Below, in pieces: positions 22,375 through 30,792 of a stretch of 31,599 nt of DNA (within the stretch, counting starts at the first letter, position 1; every line of letters starts with the position of its first letter). Location: the NCBI GenBank assembly GCA_051418055.1, contig JBPRGH010000148.1, positions 1 through 31,599 on the forward strand, read 5' to 3'. The notes beneath the pieces are model-generated. The model was not told where the DNA came from, searched no databases, and worked only from the letters and a program-made list of their open reading frames with translations. The translations under genes were made by a program, and so were the position numbers. This DNA is from JBPRGH01 sp051418055 (GTDB lineage Bacteria > Bacteroidota > Bacteroidia > Cytophagales > Cyclobacteriaceae).

Positions 22375-23031
22375 ATGAGATTTGAAGAAATAAAAGAGCA
22401 GATTGAAAAATATAAAGCTGAGGGCAAAAAAATTTTCACTACATCTTCTTTTCAATCGCACAGCCTGGTACTATTGCATATCCTTAGCCGCATTGATAAT
22501 TCTATTCCCGTAGTTTTTATTAATACTGGCTACCACTTTCCTGAGACTATAGCTTTCAGGGATAGAATAACTGATTTATTAAATTTACAGACGTTTGATC
22601 TTCGTTCAGATATGCCACGCTATATGCAGAAAGGGTCTGATGGGAAATTACTTTTTACTTCCGATCCGGATCATTGCTGTTATTTAAATAAGACACAGCC
22701 CCTTGAAAAATGGCTGATGAATAATGATATCTGGATAAATGGAGTGAGGGCAGATCAAAGCGCTGCACGTGCTGCAATGCAGGTAGAGCAAAAGGCACCA
22801 TTCAATACAATGCGTTTTCACCCAATGCTTGACTGGAATTCAAAAATGATATGGGACTACCGAAAGGAGCATAATCTGCCTGAGCACCCAATGGAGAGCA
22901 GGGGATATTTAAGTGTAGGATGTGAACCCTGTACCCGAAAAATTGACCCTGAATTTCAGGAACGTGAAGCGCGATGGTATGGAATGAATAAAACAGAGTG
23001 TGGTTTACATGTGGATTTGATTGATAAATAG
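22375..23031 (+). CDS. cysH: Phosphoadenylyl/adenylyl-sulfate reductase, Fe-S type
   Basis: A 218-residue CysH-family reductase making sulfite from APS or PAPS with thioredoxin. The N-terminal PP-loop region is TTSSFQSHSLVLLHIL (22-37). Two cysteine pairs, CC at 101-102 and CEPC at 183-186, are the [4Fe-4S] ligands that mark the APS-reducing (plant and bacterial type) enzymes rather than E. coli-type PAPS reductase. The redox-active cysteine is C209 in the C-terminal ECGLH motif. No cysD/cysN or sulfite reductase genes lie beside it. The stop codon coincides with the start of array A7. Confidence 0.92.
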   Translation: MRFEEIKEQIEKYKAEGKKIFTTSSFQSHSLVLLHILSRIDNSIPVVFINTGYHFPETIAFRDRITDLLNLQTFDLRSDMPRYMQKGSDGKLLFTSDPDHCCYLNKTQPLEKWLMNNDIWINGVRADQSAARAAMQVEQKAPFNTMRFHPMLDWNSKMIWDYRKEHNLPEHPMESRGYLSVGCEPCTRKIDPEFQEREARWYGMNKTECGLHVDLIDK

Positions 23032-23107
23032 ATGTGAGATATGAGATGTGAGAATTTCGGATACTCATTAATCAAGTCTCATTACTCAAGACTCAAGACT
23101 AAATACT
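23031..23107. repeat. Seven-base-period array A7 (GATGTGA to CAAGACT)
   Basis: Eleven in-phase heptamers: GATGTGA, GATATGA, GATGTGA, GAATTTC, GGATACT, CATTAAT, CAAGTCT, CATTACT, CAAGACT, CAAGACT, AAATACT. It starts on the last base of the cysH stop codon and ends nine bases before the next start codon, filling the whole intergenic gap. Confidence 0.85.
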
Positions 23108-23116
23108 AAAAAAGTA

Positions 23117-24037
23117 ATGAAGATATTGGTCACCGGCGGGGCCGGGTATATTGGAACTGAACTTGTAAGAAGGCTTGTAAAGTTTTCGGAGGTTGAATCA
23201 GTTACAGTTTATGATAATTTAAGTAGAGGTAATTTTAATTTTTTCATTGGTGATCGTCTTGAAGGAGCAGCCAAGGTAAAATTTATTCAGGGGGAGCTAT
23301 TAGATTCAAGGGCATTAAAAAAGGCCCTGGCAGAAAAAGACGTAGTTTATCATTTGGCGGCAAAAGTTACTACACCTTTCGCAAACACTGATCCACACTT
23401 TTTTGAACAGGTAAACCACTGGGGAACTGCCGAGCTGGTTTATGCTGTCGAATCTTTAGAATCTGTAAAAAAATTTATTTATACCAGTAGCCTTGCGGTT
23501 TATGGATCTTCCACTGAGCAGGCAACAGAAGAAACGTACCCTAATCCCCGTACTTTCTATGGTACTTCCAAATTAAGAGGGGAGGAGCATATTCAGCGTC
23601 TTTCCAGCAAAATTGATACTTATATTATTCGTTGCGGCAATGTATATGGCTATAGTCCAAGCATCCGTTTTGATGCAGTGATAAATAAATTTGTTTTTGA
23701 AAGCCATTTTAATAAACTGATTCAGATCCATGGTGATGGTAAACAATCAAGGGGTTTTATCCATATAGACCTGTTATCAAGTATTTTGGCTCAATTAGTA
23801 AAATCTCCATTGCCAAAAGGGACCTATAACGCTGTACATCGTAACCTGCAGGTGCTTGATATTGTAGATAAGTTGAAGCAGCTTATACCTGAGCTGGAGT
23901 TTTTATTTATAAACCAGCATTTGAAATTGCGTGAAATTAAAGGTGAACCTAATAAGCAACTTTTGGAACTGGCACCGGAGTGGAAAAATTCGTTTAAAGA
24001 AGAACTTGAATATTTTCTTGGCTGTTTCAGATTTTAG
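23117..24037 (+). CDS. NAD-dependent epimerase/dehydratase (extended SDR)
   Basis: A 306-residue extended short-chain dehydrogenase/reductase, probably acting on a nucleotide sugar. The Rossmann motif is GGAGYIG (7-13). D33-N34 follow the second strand (VYDNLSRGN) and favour NAD. The catalytic set is S124/S125 with Y148 and K152 (YGTSK). The length is that of UDP-glucose 4-epimerase-like enzymes, and the RGFIHIDL segment supports a sugar-nucleotide site. It is separated from cysH only by array A7, so the two may be co-transcribed. The substrate is not identifiable. Confidence 0.9.
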   Translation: MKILVTGGAGYIGTELVRRLVKFSEVESVTVYDNLSRGNFNFFIGDRLEGAAKVKFIQGELLDSRALKKALAEKDVVYHLAAKVTTPFANTDPHFFEQVNHWGTAELVYAVESLESVKKFIYTSSLAVYGSSTEQATEETYPNPRTFYGTSKLRGEEHIQRLSSKIDTYIIRCGNVYGYSPSIRFDAVINKFVFESHFNKLIQIHGDGKQSRGFIHIDLLSSILAQLVKSPLPKGTYNAVHRNLQVLDIVDKLKQLIPELEFLFINQHLKLREIKGEPNKQLLELAPEWKNSFKEELEYFLGCFRF

Positions 24038-24059
24038 TTATTTTCCTTTTTAATATTCA

Positions 24060-24089
24060 TTGGCGGCTTATTTATTGAGCCTATATTTA
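24060..24089 (+). promoter_or_regulatory. Candidate promoter for the KefB-like antiporter gene
   Basis: TTG (24060-24062), a 19-base spacer, and TATATTTA (24082-24089, seven of eight to TAnnTTTG) lie just upstream of the start codon at 24108, giving a leader of about 12 bases. Confidence 0.4.
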
Positions 24090-24107
24090 CATGATTGCTA
24101 ACAATCT

Positions 24108-26087
24108 ATGGAAATACCTATTTTATCTGATATAATAATTATTTTAGGATTATCAGTCCTGGTGATTCTCCTGTTCCAAAAATTTAAGCTACCAAGCATT
24201 CTGGGCTTTCTGGTAACAGGTATTATAGCGGGGCCCTATGGCTTAAGCCTTATTGAAGCTTCCCACGAAGTAGAGATAATGGCTGAAATAGGGATAATAC
24301 TGCTTCTTTTCATAATAGGATTGGAATTTTCTCTTAAAAGATTATCGGCTATAAAAAAGACAGTTTTGGTAGCCGGTACTTTTCAGGTGTTTGTTACAAT
24401 TGCAATATTTTCTCTTGTAGCATTTCTTTTAAATTTCCCACTAAGCAATTCCTTATTTATAGGTTTTCTTTTTTCTCTTAGTAGTACTGCCATAGTGCTT
24501 AAGATCCTACAGGACAAAGGGGAGATAAACAGCCCTCATGGGAAAATAGCCCTTGGTATTCTTATTTTCCAGGATATTATTGTAGTGCCAATGATGCTGG
24601 TTACACCTATCCTTGCCGGCGAATATGATAATATTTTTAGCACCCTTTTAACTTTAGTAGGAAAAACATTATTGGTTGTCATATTTGTGTTTATTGCGGC
24701 ACGGTATATATTCCCCAGATTGTTATTTGAAGTTGCCAAAACAAGGAGTAAAGAGCTTTTTATCCTTACAATTACGGTTTCCTGCTTTTCAGTTGCTTGG
24801 CTTACATCAAGTATGGGACTTTCGTTAGCATTAGGCGCTTTTATTGCCGGATTAATTATTTCTGAATCTGACTATAGCCATCAGGCAACAAGTAATGTTC
24901 TTCCTTTCCGGGAAATTTTCACCAGCTTTTTTTTCGTGTCAATAGGAATGTTGCTTAATCTGTCATTCTTATTTGACAATCTGCTGATGATACTTCTTTT
25001 GACCGTAGGGGTTTGTATAATTAAAGGAATAATTGCTTCAGGTGCTGCATTTGTGTTACGATATCCTCCACGGGTTTCAATTTTAACAGGTTTATCATTA
25101 TTTCAGGTAGGGGAATTTGCTTTTATTCTTTCCAAAGTTGGATTGGATAACAATATGCTTAGTGCTGATGTAAACCAGTATTTCCTTTCGGTTTCCATAA
25201 TTTCTATGGCTGTAACCCCATTTGTTCTGGTTGGGTCAGGAAATATCATCAATGCTTTAAGTAAATCAAGGTTAACCAAAAATCTTGTATCCCGAACAAT
25301 TACAACTCCTGTTGAAGAGATCGAATTCCTGGAGAATTTAGAGAATCATATAATAATTGTAGGGTTCGGTGTTAACGGAAGAAATGTAGCCAAAGCAGCA
25401 CGATACGCTGATATTCCTTATGTAATAATTGAATTAAATGCAGCCACAGTTAAGGAAGAGAAAGCAAATGGGGAGCCTATTATATTTGGAGATGCCGTAA
25501 ATGCTCATATTCTTGAACATATAAAAATATGGAAAGCCCGTGTGGCTGTAATAGCAATCTCAGATCCGGCAGCAACAAAGAACGCAATAAGAGCAATGAG
25601 GGCCATTTGTCATACCATACATATTATAATCCGTACCCGATTTATAAACGAAATGGATGAAAATCTTCAGCTCGGTGCTGATGAAGTTATACCGGAAGAA
25701 TTTGAAACTTCCATAGAGATCTTCACCAGGGTCTTAAGCAAATACCTCGTGCCTCAGGAGCAGATAGAACAGTTTGTTGCTTCGGTACGAGCTGATAACT
25801 ATAAAATGTTAAGACCTAAATCAGCAGGCACAACCATGAATTTAAATATTCCAACCCTGCGTACCACTGTATTAACCGTACAGAAATCTTCGGATGGAAT
25901 AATTGGCAAAAAATTAGAAGAGTCTGATATCAGGAATAATTATAACGTGAATCTTATTGCCATTCAACGCAATGATGAATTTATTGTGGACCTAAAAGGG
26001 AGTACCAGGATCCTGGAAAATGATGTTGTGTATCTGCTTGGTACAGATGAGGCAATAGAGGAATTTAGGAAGGAGATTAGCTTTTAA
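24108..26087 (+). CDS. KefB/KefC-like K+/H+ antiporter (CPA2 with RCK domains)
   Basis: A 659-residue cation:proton antiporter. Residues about 1-385 form the CPA2 membrane domain, with about 12-13 hydrophobic segments. It includes FLVTGIIAGPYGLSLIE and the conserved FQDIIVVPMML. RCK/TrkA-N follows from about 410 (NHIIIVGFGVNGRNVAKAA, a GxGxxG NAD/nucleotide fold). A TrkA-C domain follows at about 570-659. This domain order is the KefB/KefC/YbaL type, which exports K+ and is controlled by ligand binding to the RCK domain. It appears to be a single gene with its own promoter. Glutathione gating should not be assumed. Confidence 0.93.
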   Translation: MEIPILSDIIIILGLSVLVILLFQKFKLPSILGFLVTGIIAGPYGLSLIEASHEVEIMAEIGIILLLFIIGLEFSLKRLSAIKKTVLVAGTFQVFVTIAIFSLVAFLLNFPLSNSLFIGFLFSLSSTAIVLKILQDKGEINSPHGKIALGILIFQDIIVVPMMLVTPILAGEYDNIFSTLLTLVGKTLLVVIFVFIAARYIFPRLLFEVAKTRSKELFILTITVSCFSVAWLTSSMGLSLALGAFIAGLIISESDYSHQATSNVLPFREIFTSFFFVSIGMLLNLSFLFDNLLMILLLTVGVCIIKGIIASGAAFVLRYPPRVSILTGLSLFQVGEFAFILSKVGLDNNMLSADVNQYFLSVSIISMAVTPFVLVGSGNIINALSKSRLTKNLVSRTITTPVEEIEFLENLENHIIIVGFGVNGRNVAKAARYADIPYVIIELNAATVKEEKANGEPIIFGDAVNAHILEHIKIWKARVAVIAISDPAATKNAIRAMRAICHTIHIIIRTRFINEMDENLQLGADEVIPEEFETSIEIFTRVLSKYLVPQEQIEQFVASVRADNYKMLRPKSAGTTMNLNIPTLRTTVLTVQKSSDGIIGKKLEESDIRNNYNVNLIAIQRNDEFIVDLKGSTRILENDVVYLLGTDEAIEEFRKEISF

Positions 26088-26113
26088 TTAAGCTTAGGAA
26101 ACGTTAAAAAAAA

Positions 26114-26138
26114 GCCAGCCCCCGTTATAAGAGCTGGC
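26114..26138 (-). terminator. Terminator of the SUF-bacilliredoxin gene cluster
   Basis: GCCAGC (26114-26119) and GCTGGC (26133-26138) form a six-base stem with a 13-base loop. On the minus strand it is followed by nine T. It lies just downstream of the bacilliredoxin gene and convergent with the antiporter gene. Confidence 0.7.
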
Positions 26139-26157
26139 AATTCGTGCCGATTTTATT

Positions 26158-26574
26158 TTAACAGAATTCTTCAAAAACATGCGCCAGATGCTGTCCGATC
26201 GTTTCAGCATTACGGCCTTCAATATGATGACGCTCAATAAAATGTACCAGCTCACCGTCTTTAAATAAAGCGATTGAAGGTGATGATGGTGGGTATGGCA
26301 TTGTGTACTCTCTTGCAGTTGCCACAGCATCTTTATCAACACCTGCGAAAACTGTTGCCAAGTGGTCAGGCTTTTTACTGGCTTTATCTACAGCCATTTT
26401 TACACCAGGGCGGGCAGCACCGGCAGCACATCCACATACCGAGTTAACTACAAGTAATGTGGTGCCCTTATGATTTTCAAAATGTTTTTCTACTTCTTCT
26501 GATGATCTGAACTCCTGAAATCCTACTGAGGTCAGATCTGTACGCATTGGCGCTACTAATTCTTCAGGATACAT
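26158..26574 (-). CDS. BrxA/BrxB-family bacilliredoxin
   Basis: A 138-residue thioredoxin-fold protein of the BrxA/BrxB (YphP/YqiW) family that removes bacillithiol from proteins or acts as a related disulfide reductase. The active site is CGC at 47-49 (VNSVCGCAAGAARP). The family motif YPPSSPSIALFKDGELVHFIERHHIEG lies in the C-terminal half. It is the last minus-strand gene after sufT, separated by 155 bases containing array A8. It may be linked to Fe-S repair or thiol stress, but could have its own promoter. Some Bacteroidota make bacillithiol-like thiols; that is not shown here. Confidence 0.92.
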   Translation of the reverse strand: MYPEELVAPMRTDLTSVGFQEFRSSEEVEKHFENHKGTTLLVVNSVCGCAAGAARPGVKMAVDKASKKPDHLATVFAGVDKDAVATAREYTMPYPPSSPSIALFKDGELVHFIERHHIEGRNAETIGQHLAHVFEEFC

Positions 26575-26648
26575 ATGTATATTATGTTTTAGTTTGTATT
26601 AATTTATTAATTGTACTTTCTCGTTTTTTTTATAAGTTTTAGTGGCAA

Positions 26649-26729
26649 AGAGCTGAGAGCATAGAGCAAAGAGAGTATATTATTTTTGAACTCTCTCTTT
26701 ACTCTAGGCTCTTTGCCCTTAGCTCTATG
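26649..26729. repeat. Seven-base-period array A8 in two complementary arms
   Basis: The left arm (26649-26676) is AGAGCTG, AGAGCAT, AGAGCAA, AGAGAGT. The right arm (26695-26729) is CTCTTTA, CTCTAGG, CTCTTTG, CCCTTAG, CTCTATG, ending directly at the sufT stop codon. The arms are near-complementary and could form a long imperfect hairpin between sufT and the bacilliredoxin gene. Confidence 0.8.
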
Positions 26730-27053
26730 CTACAAGAACCCAAGCTCAAGTTTTGCTGCTTCCGACATCATGTCCTGAGTATAAGGTGGATCGAAAGTAA
26801 TCTCAACCTCTACATTATTGACACCTTCCAAAGCTTTTACCTGCTGTTCTACTTCAGAAGGTAAAGATTCTGCTGCCGGACAATTAGGCGAAGTAAGTGT
26901 CATCAGGATATATACGTTATTAACAGGAAAAACGTTAATCTCATAGATAAGTCCCAGCTCATAAACATCAACTGGTATCTCGGGATCATATACTTCCTTT
27001 ATTGCTTTTACGATCTGCTCTTTTAGATCTTCTGTTTTTACTTCCTCTGCCAT
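26730..27053 (-). CDS. sufT: SufT-like DUF59 (MIP18 family) Fe-S assembly protein
   Basis: A 107-residue DUF59/MIP18-domain protein. SufT-type members help mature or transfer Fe-S clusters. The core reads VYDPEIPVDVYELGLIYEINV (16-36), and the conserved cysteine sits in LTSPNCPAAESLP. It follows sufE by two bases and so belongs to the SUF operon. This position is usual for Bacteroidota. Other DUF59 proteins (PaaD) act in phenylacetate oxygenase, but the neighbours here argue for SUF. Confidence 0.92.
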   Translation of the reverse strand: MAEEVKTEDLKEQIVKAIKEVYDPEIPVDVYELGLIYEINVFPVNNVYILMTLTSPNCPAAESLPSEVEQQVKALEGVNNVEVEITFDPPYTQDMMSEAAKLELGFL

Positions 27054-27055
27054 AA

Positions 27056-27493
27056 TTAAGCCTCCGATTTAGTTTTATAAGCTAAAGCATATAGCTTCAT
27101 CTGTTTTACCATTGCAGCAAACCCATTAGATCGCTGCGTCCCAATAAATCTGTCCATTCCAATTTTCTGAGGAAAATCCAGCTCTGCTTTTAATATATCA
27201 TCTGGGGTCTGATCACTGAAAATCCGTACCAGCAGGCTTACCAATCCTTTGGTGATCGCTGTATTGCTGTCTGCACGATAAAGGATTCTACCATCTTTAA
27301 AATCAGCAGTAAGCCAGACTTTAGACTGACATCCCTTTACAATATTCTCCTCAACCTTCTCTTCTTCCGGCATTTCAGGTAATTTCTGACCCAGCTCCAT
27401 TATATAGAAATTGGTCATCTCCCTGTCTCCATCCAGAATGGCAAATTCATCCACTATTTCTTCCTGTACTTTGTCTATTGCAGGTTTACTCAT
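27056..27493 (-). CDS. sufE: SufE sulfur acceptor
   Basis: A 145-residue SufE that takes persulfide sulfur from SufS and passes it to the SufBCD scaffold. The sulfur-carrying cysteine is C55 in VKGCQSKVW. NFYIMELGQKLPEMPEEEK (28-46) and GMDRFIGTQRSNGFAAMV also match the family. The start overlaps the sufS stop by four bases (ATGA), implying coupled translation. Size is normal. Confidence 0.95.
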   Translation of the reverse strand: MSKPAIDKVQEEIVDEFAILDGDREMTNFYIMELGQKLPEMPEEEKVEENIVKGCQSKVWLTADFKDGRILYRADSNTAITKGLVSLLVRIFSDQTPDDILKAELDFPQKIGMDRFIGTQRSNGFAAMVKQMKLYALAYKTKSEA

Positions 27494-28731
27494 TTATTCC
27501 TGAAAAATTTTAATATTTTCTCCAGCCCTTCAGCCAGCTTATCAATTTCTTCTTTCGTATTGTAAACAGCGAATGAAGCGCGAACAGTTCCTTCAATCCC
27601 CAGACGGTCCATCAGTGGCTGAGTACAGTGATGGCCTGTTCTGACTGCAATACCACGAGCATCCAGCATCTGACCAATATCAAAATGATGAACATTTTCA
27701 ACTTTAAATGAATAGATGCTTACCTTATTGGCAGCAGTACCAACAGGTGTAATGCCTTTAATTGTATCCAGCCGCTCATGGGCATACTTTATCAGATCAT
27801 GCTCATATTTGGCAAAGGCTTCCTTTGAATTGTCGTTCAGGAACTTTACAGCCTCGCCGAAGGCAATAACATCAGCTATATTTGGTGTGCCTGCTTCAAA
27901 TTTATAGGGTATATCATTATATGTAGTGCCTTCATAAGAAACATCTTTTATCATTTCGCCACCACCCATATAAGGAGGCATATCTTCTAATAATTTACGT
28001 TTACCGTATAAAGCGCCTGCACCTGTAGGGCCATAGAATTTATGTGCAGAAAGGGCATAGAAATCAGCATCAAAAGCCTGCACGTCAATTGGAAGATGTG
28101 CTCCTGCCTGTGCACCATCAATTAATACTACAGCGCCATATTCATGGGCTTTTGCAATAATTTCTTTTATAGGGTTTACTGTACCTAAACTGTTTGAAGC
28201 GTGGTTTACAGCTACCATTTTCGTTTTTGAAGAAAGGAGCTTATCATACTCCTCCATTATCAGCTCACCCTGATCATTGACCGGAATAACTTTTAATATC
28301 GCACCGGTTGCTTCGCATATCATTTGCCATGGAACGATATTACTATGGTGCTCAAGGTTTGATATTATTACTTCATCACCTTCTCCTAAATTCTTACGAC
28401 CCCAGGAGGAGGCGACAAGATTTATGCTTTCCGTAGTCCCCCGGGTGAAGATGATCTCTTCTTTTTCCGCTGCATTTATAAAATGCTTTAAAAGCTCCCT
28501 AGTATTTTCGAAAGCATGGGTAGCTTTTTCCGCGAGGGTATGAATCCCTCTGTGGATATTAGCATTATACTGCTCATAATACTCACTGACTGCTTTTATT
28601 ACCTGTTTAGGCTTTTGTGTAGTAGCCGCATTATCCAGGTACACGAGAGGGTGCCCTTCAATTTCCTGGTTCAGGATAGGAAATTCTTTTCTTATTTTAT
28701 CTATATCAAGCTGAGCAGTCGTTGCTCCCAT
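27490..28731 (-). CDS. sufS: Cysteine desulfurase SufS
   Basis: A 413-residue PLP-dependent cysteine desulfurase that makes alanine and enzyme-bound persulfide. The PLP lysine is K231 in SAHKFYGPTG. The catalytic cysteine is C369 in RTGHHCTQPLM, in the short loop of SufS (type II) enzymes. The N-terminal YLDNAATTQKP and the SNLEHHSNIVPWQ segment (124-136) match. It overlaps sufD by one base (TAATG) and sufE by four. It supplies sulfur to SufE and then SufBCD. Confidence 0.97.
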   Translation of the reverse strand: MGATTAQLDIDKIRKEFPILNQEIEGHPLVYLDNAATTQKPKQVIKAVSEYYEQYNANIHRGIHTLAEKATHAFENTRELLKHFINAAEKEEIIFTRGTTESINLVASSWGRKNLGEGDEVIISNLEHHSNIVPWQMICEATGAILKVIPVNDQGELIMEEYDKLLSSKTKMVAVNHASNSLGTVNPIKEIIAKAHEYGAVVLIDGAQAGAHLPIDVQAFDADFYALSAHKFYGPTGAGALYGKRKLLEDMPPYMGGGEMIKDVSYEGTTYNDIPYKFEAGTPNIADVIAFGEAVKFLNDNSKEAFAKYEHDLIKYAHERLDTIKGITPVGTAANKVSIYSFKVENVHHFDIGQMLDARGIAVRTGHHCTQPLMDRLGIEGTVRASFAVYNTKEEIDKLAEGLEKILKFFRNK

Positions 28732-30026
28732 TATAATTCCAGTTTATTATTCACGTACTCTTCCATGTAGGTCCTAACCTCCTCTAAAGAGATTTTCCCG
28801 ATTACATCAAAAGCAAATGCCTGCAACAGCATTGCTTCAGCTTTTTTCTTATGTATCCCCCTTGCCTGAAGGTAAAATACAGCATCTTCATCCAGCTGTC
28901 CAGAAGTACAGCCATGAGTACATTTCACATCATCCGCCCAGATCTCCAGCTGAGGTTTTGTATTGATCACTGCATCAGGGGATATAAGAACATTATTATT
29001 AGACTGGAAGGCATTTGTTTTCTGCGCATCCTGACGAACATATATCTTGCCATTAAAAACTCCCCTGGCGCGATCAAAAAGAATACCTTTATAAAGTTCA
29101 TTACTATTGGCATTTGGCTTTTTGTGATCTACAACAGTATGATTGTCAACAATACTGTTGTCACCGATCATATATAGCCCCCATAGATTCCCTTCACTTC
29201 CTTCTCCATCGATCACAACGTGCAGGTTATTTCTAATCAGGCCACCGGCCAGCATAAGAGCAACAGAATTGAAATTAGAATTCTTATCCTGGTGAACACG
29301 CGTATTATTTATATGGTAGCATTTTTCAGGCTCATCTTCTAATCTGATCCACTCGAGGTGAGCGTTTTGCTCCATCACAATTTCATTCACCTCATTGATA
29401 AAGGCTGTATTTTCACCAAACCCTTTATTGACCATAATGATCTTGGCCTGGCTATTTGCCTCCATCATAATGAGGTTTCTCGCCTGGTGGTGTACCTGTG
29501 CAGTGTTTGTATCTGTAAGATTGTAGATATAAAGCGGCTTATCCAGCACTGCATTTTTAGAGATACAAAAAACAAATCCATCTTCTGCGACAGCAGTATT
29601 TAATGCTATAAAAGGATCCTCATGAGGATATGCATATTTTCCAATATGTGCCTTTAATGAAGGATCTTCAAGTTTAGATAAATTTTTAAGTTTAATAGAT
29701 TCAGGGAAATCTGACAGCTCATTATTAAGCTGTCCGTTTACCAGCACAATTCTATATCCTGCAGCTCCTGAAATATAATGCCTTTTGATCTCTTCATTAT
29801 TAATTTCAGCAGGAGAGGAGGCAATAGAAATGGACGCATCAAAATCTTTTTCCAGTAACCGGGTAACAGGTATATATTTATACTCCTCTGTTTTTTTGGT
29901 CGGTAGCCCTGCTTTCTCAAACTCACTCCATGCCTCTTCTCTTTTTTCTTTAGAGATGATCGGAGAGCTGTTATTTTGGTAATGCTTTTTAAATTCTTCT
30001 ATTAATGCCGATTCTGTCGCGATCAT
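28731..30026 (-). CDS. sufD: SufD, SufBCD scaffold component
   Basis: A 431-residue SufD that pairs with SufB as the core of the Fe-S scaffold. The beta-helix region runs from about 160 to 350, containing HLEWIRLEDEPEKCYHINNTR. The C-terminal signature includes CTHGCTSGQLDEDAVFYLQA and ends with an amphipathic helical part. It lies ten bases after sufC and overlaps sufS by one base. Homology to SufB means the two can be confused, but the N-terminal domain and length favour SufD. No SufB is present in the window. Confidence 0.95.
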   Translation of the reverse strand: MIATESALIEEFKKHYQNNSSPIISKEKREEAWSEFEKAGLPTKKTEEYKYIPVTRLLEKDFDASISIASSPAEINNEEIKRHYISGAAGYRIVLVNGQLNNELSDFPESIKLKNLSKLEDPSLKAHIGKYAYPHEDPFIALNTAVAEDGFVFCISKNAVLDKPLYIYNLTDTNTAQVHHQARNLIMMEANSQAKIIMVNKGFGENTAFINEVNEIVMEQNAHLEWIRLEDEPEKCYHINNTRVHQDKNSNFNSVALMLAGGLIRNNLHVVIDGEGSEGNLWGLYMIGDNSIVDNHTVVDHKKPNANSNELYKGILFDRARGVFNGKIYVRQDAQKTNAFQSNNNVLISPDAVINTKPQLEIWADDVKCTHGCTSGQLDEDAVFYLQARGIHKKKAEAMLLQAFAFDVIGKISLEEVRTYMEEYVNNKLEL

Positions 30027-30036
30027 ATCCGGTTGT

Positions 30037-30789
30037 TTATGCTTCTACTTCTTCTTTAATCCAGTCATACCCTTTTTCTTCCAGCTCCATTGCCAGCTCT
30101 TTCGTACCTGATTTTACAATACGTCCTTTATACAAAACATGTACGTAATCGGGAATAATATAATCTAAAAGACGCTGGTAGTGTGTAACTACAATAGTCG
30201 CATTATCTTTTGTTCTTAGCTTGTTTACGCCATTAGCTACTATGCGCAAAGCGTCAATGTCAAGGCCTGAATCCGTTTCGTCAAGTATTGAAAGTTTCGG
30301 CTCCAGCATGGCCATTTGGAAAATTTCATTTCTCTTTTTTTCACCGCCAGAAAATCCTTCGTTAAGCGCCCTGCTCAGAAGTGACTGATCGATATCGACA
30401 AGTTTCATTTTCTCCTTCATTATGCTCAGGAAAGAAACAGCATCAAGAGGTTCCTGTCCACGGGCTTCACGCACCTGGTTAACTGCTGTTTTAAGGAAAT
30501 TTGTTGTGCTAACTCCGGGTATTTCCACAGGATACTGGAAGGCAAGGAAAATGCCTTCATGAGCACGTACTTCAGGATCCATCTCCAACAGGTCTTTCCC
30601 CTGAAATTCCACTGATCCCTTTGTAACTTCAAATTCCTCACGTCCGGCTAATACAGACGCTAACGTACTTTTTCCCGATCCATTAGGTCCCATTATTGCA
30701 TGAACCTCGCCCGGCTTCACCTCCAGGTCAATACCGTTAAGGATCATTTTATCTTCTATTGAAGCGTGTAGGTTATTTATTTTTAGCAT
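30037..30789 (-). CDS. sufC: SufC ATPase
   Basis: A 250-residue ABC-type ATPase that drives conformational change of the SufBCD scaffold. Walker A is GPNGSGKST (34-42). The signature is FSGGEKKRNE (146-155). Walker B has the SufC-specific form LSILDETDSGLD (166-177). YPVEIPGV is the usual Q-loop neighbourhood. It should be preceded by sufB in Bacteroidota, but the sequence upstream of its start codon changes after about 38 bases to foreign-looking G+C-rich DNA. sufC itself is complete. Confidence 0.96.
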   Translation of the reverse strand: MLKINNLHASIEDKMILNGIDLEVKPGEVHAIMGPNGSGKSTLASVLAGREEFEVTKGSVEFQGKDLLEMDPEVRAHEGIFLAFQYPVEIPGVSTTNFLKTAVNQVREARGQEPLDAVSFLSIMKEKMKLVDIDQSLLSRALNEGFSGGEKKRNEIFQMAMLEPKLSILDETDSGLDIDALRIVANGVNKLRTKDNATIVVTHYQRLLDYIIPDYVHVLYKGRIVKSGTKELAMELEEKGYDWIKEEVEA

Positions 30790-30792
30790 TTT

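Noticed and set aside
26094..26342. Minus-strand open frame overlapping the bacilliredoxin gene
   Set aside because: It lies in another frame of the same strand over the bacilliredoxin coding region and has no domain; it also crosses the terminator.
28731..30026. Reading the SufD gene as the missing sufB
   Set aside because: SufB and SufD share a domain, but the 431-residue length, N-terminal domain and position after sufC fit SufD.
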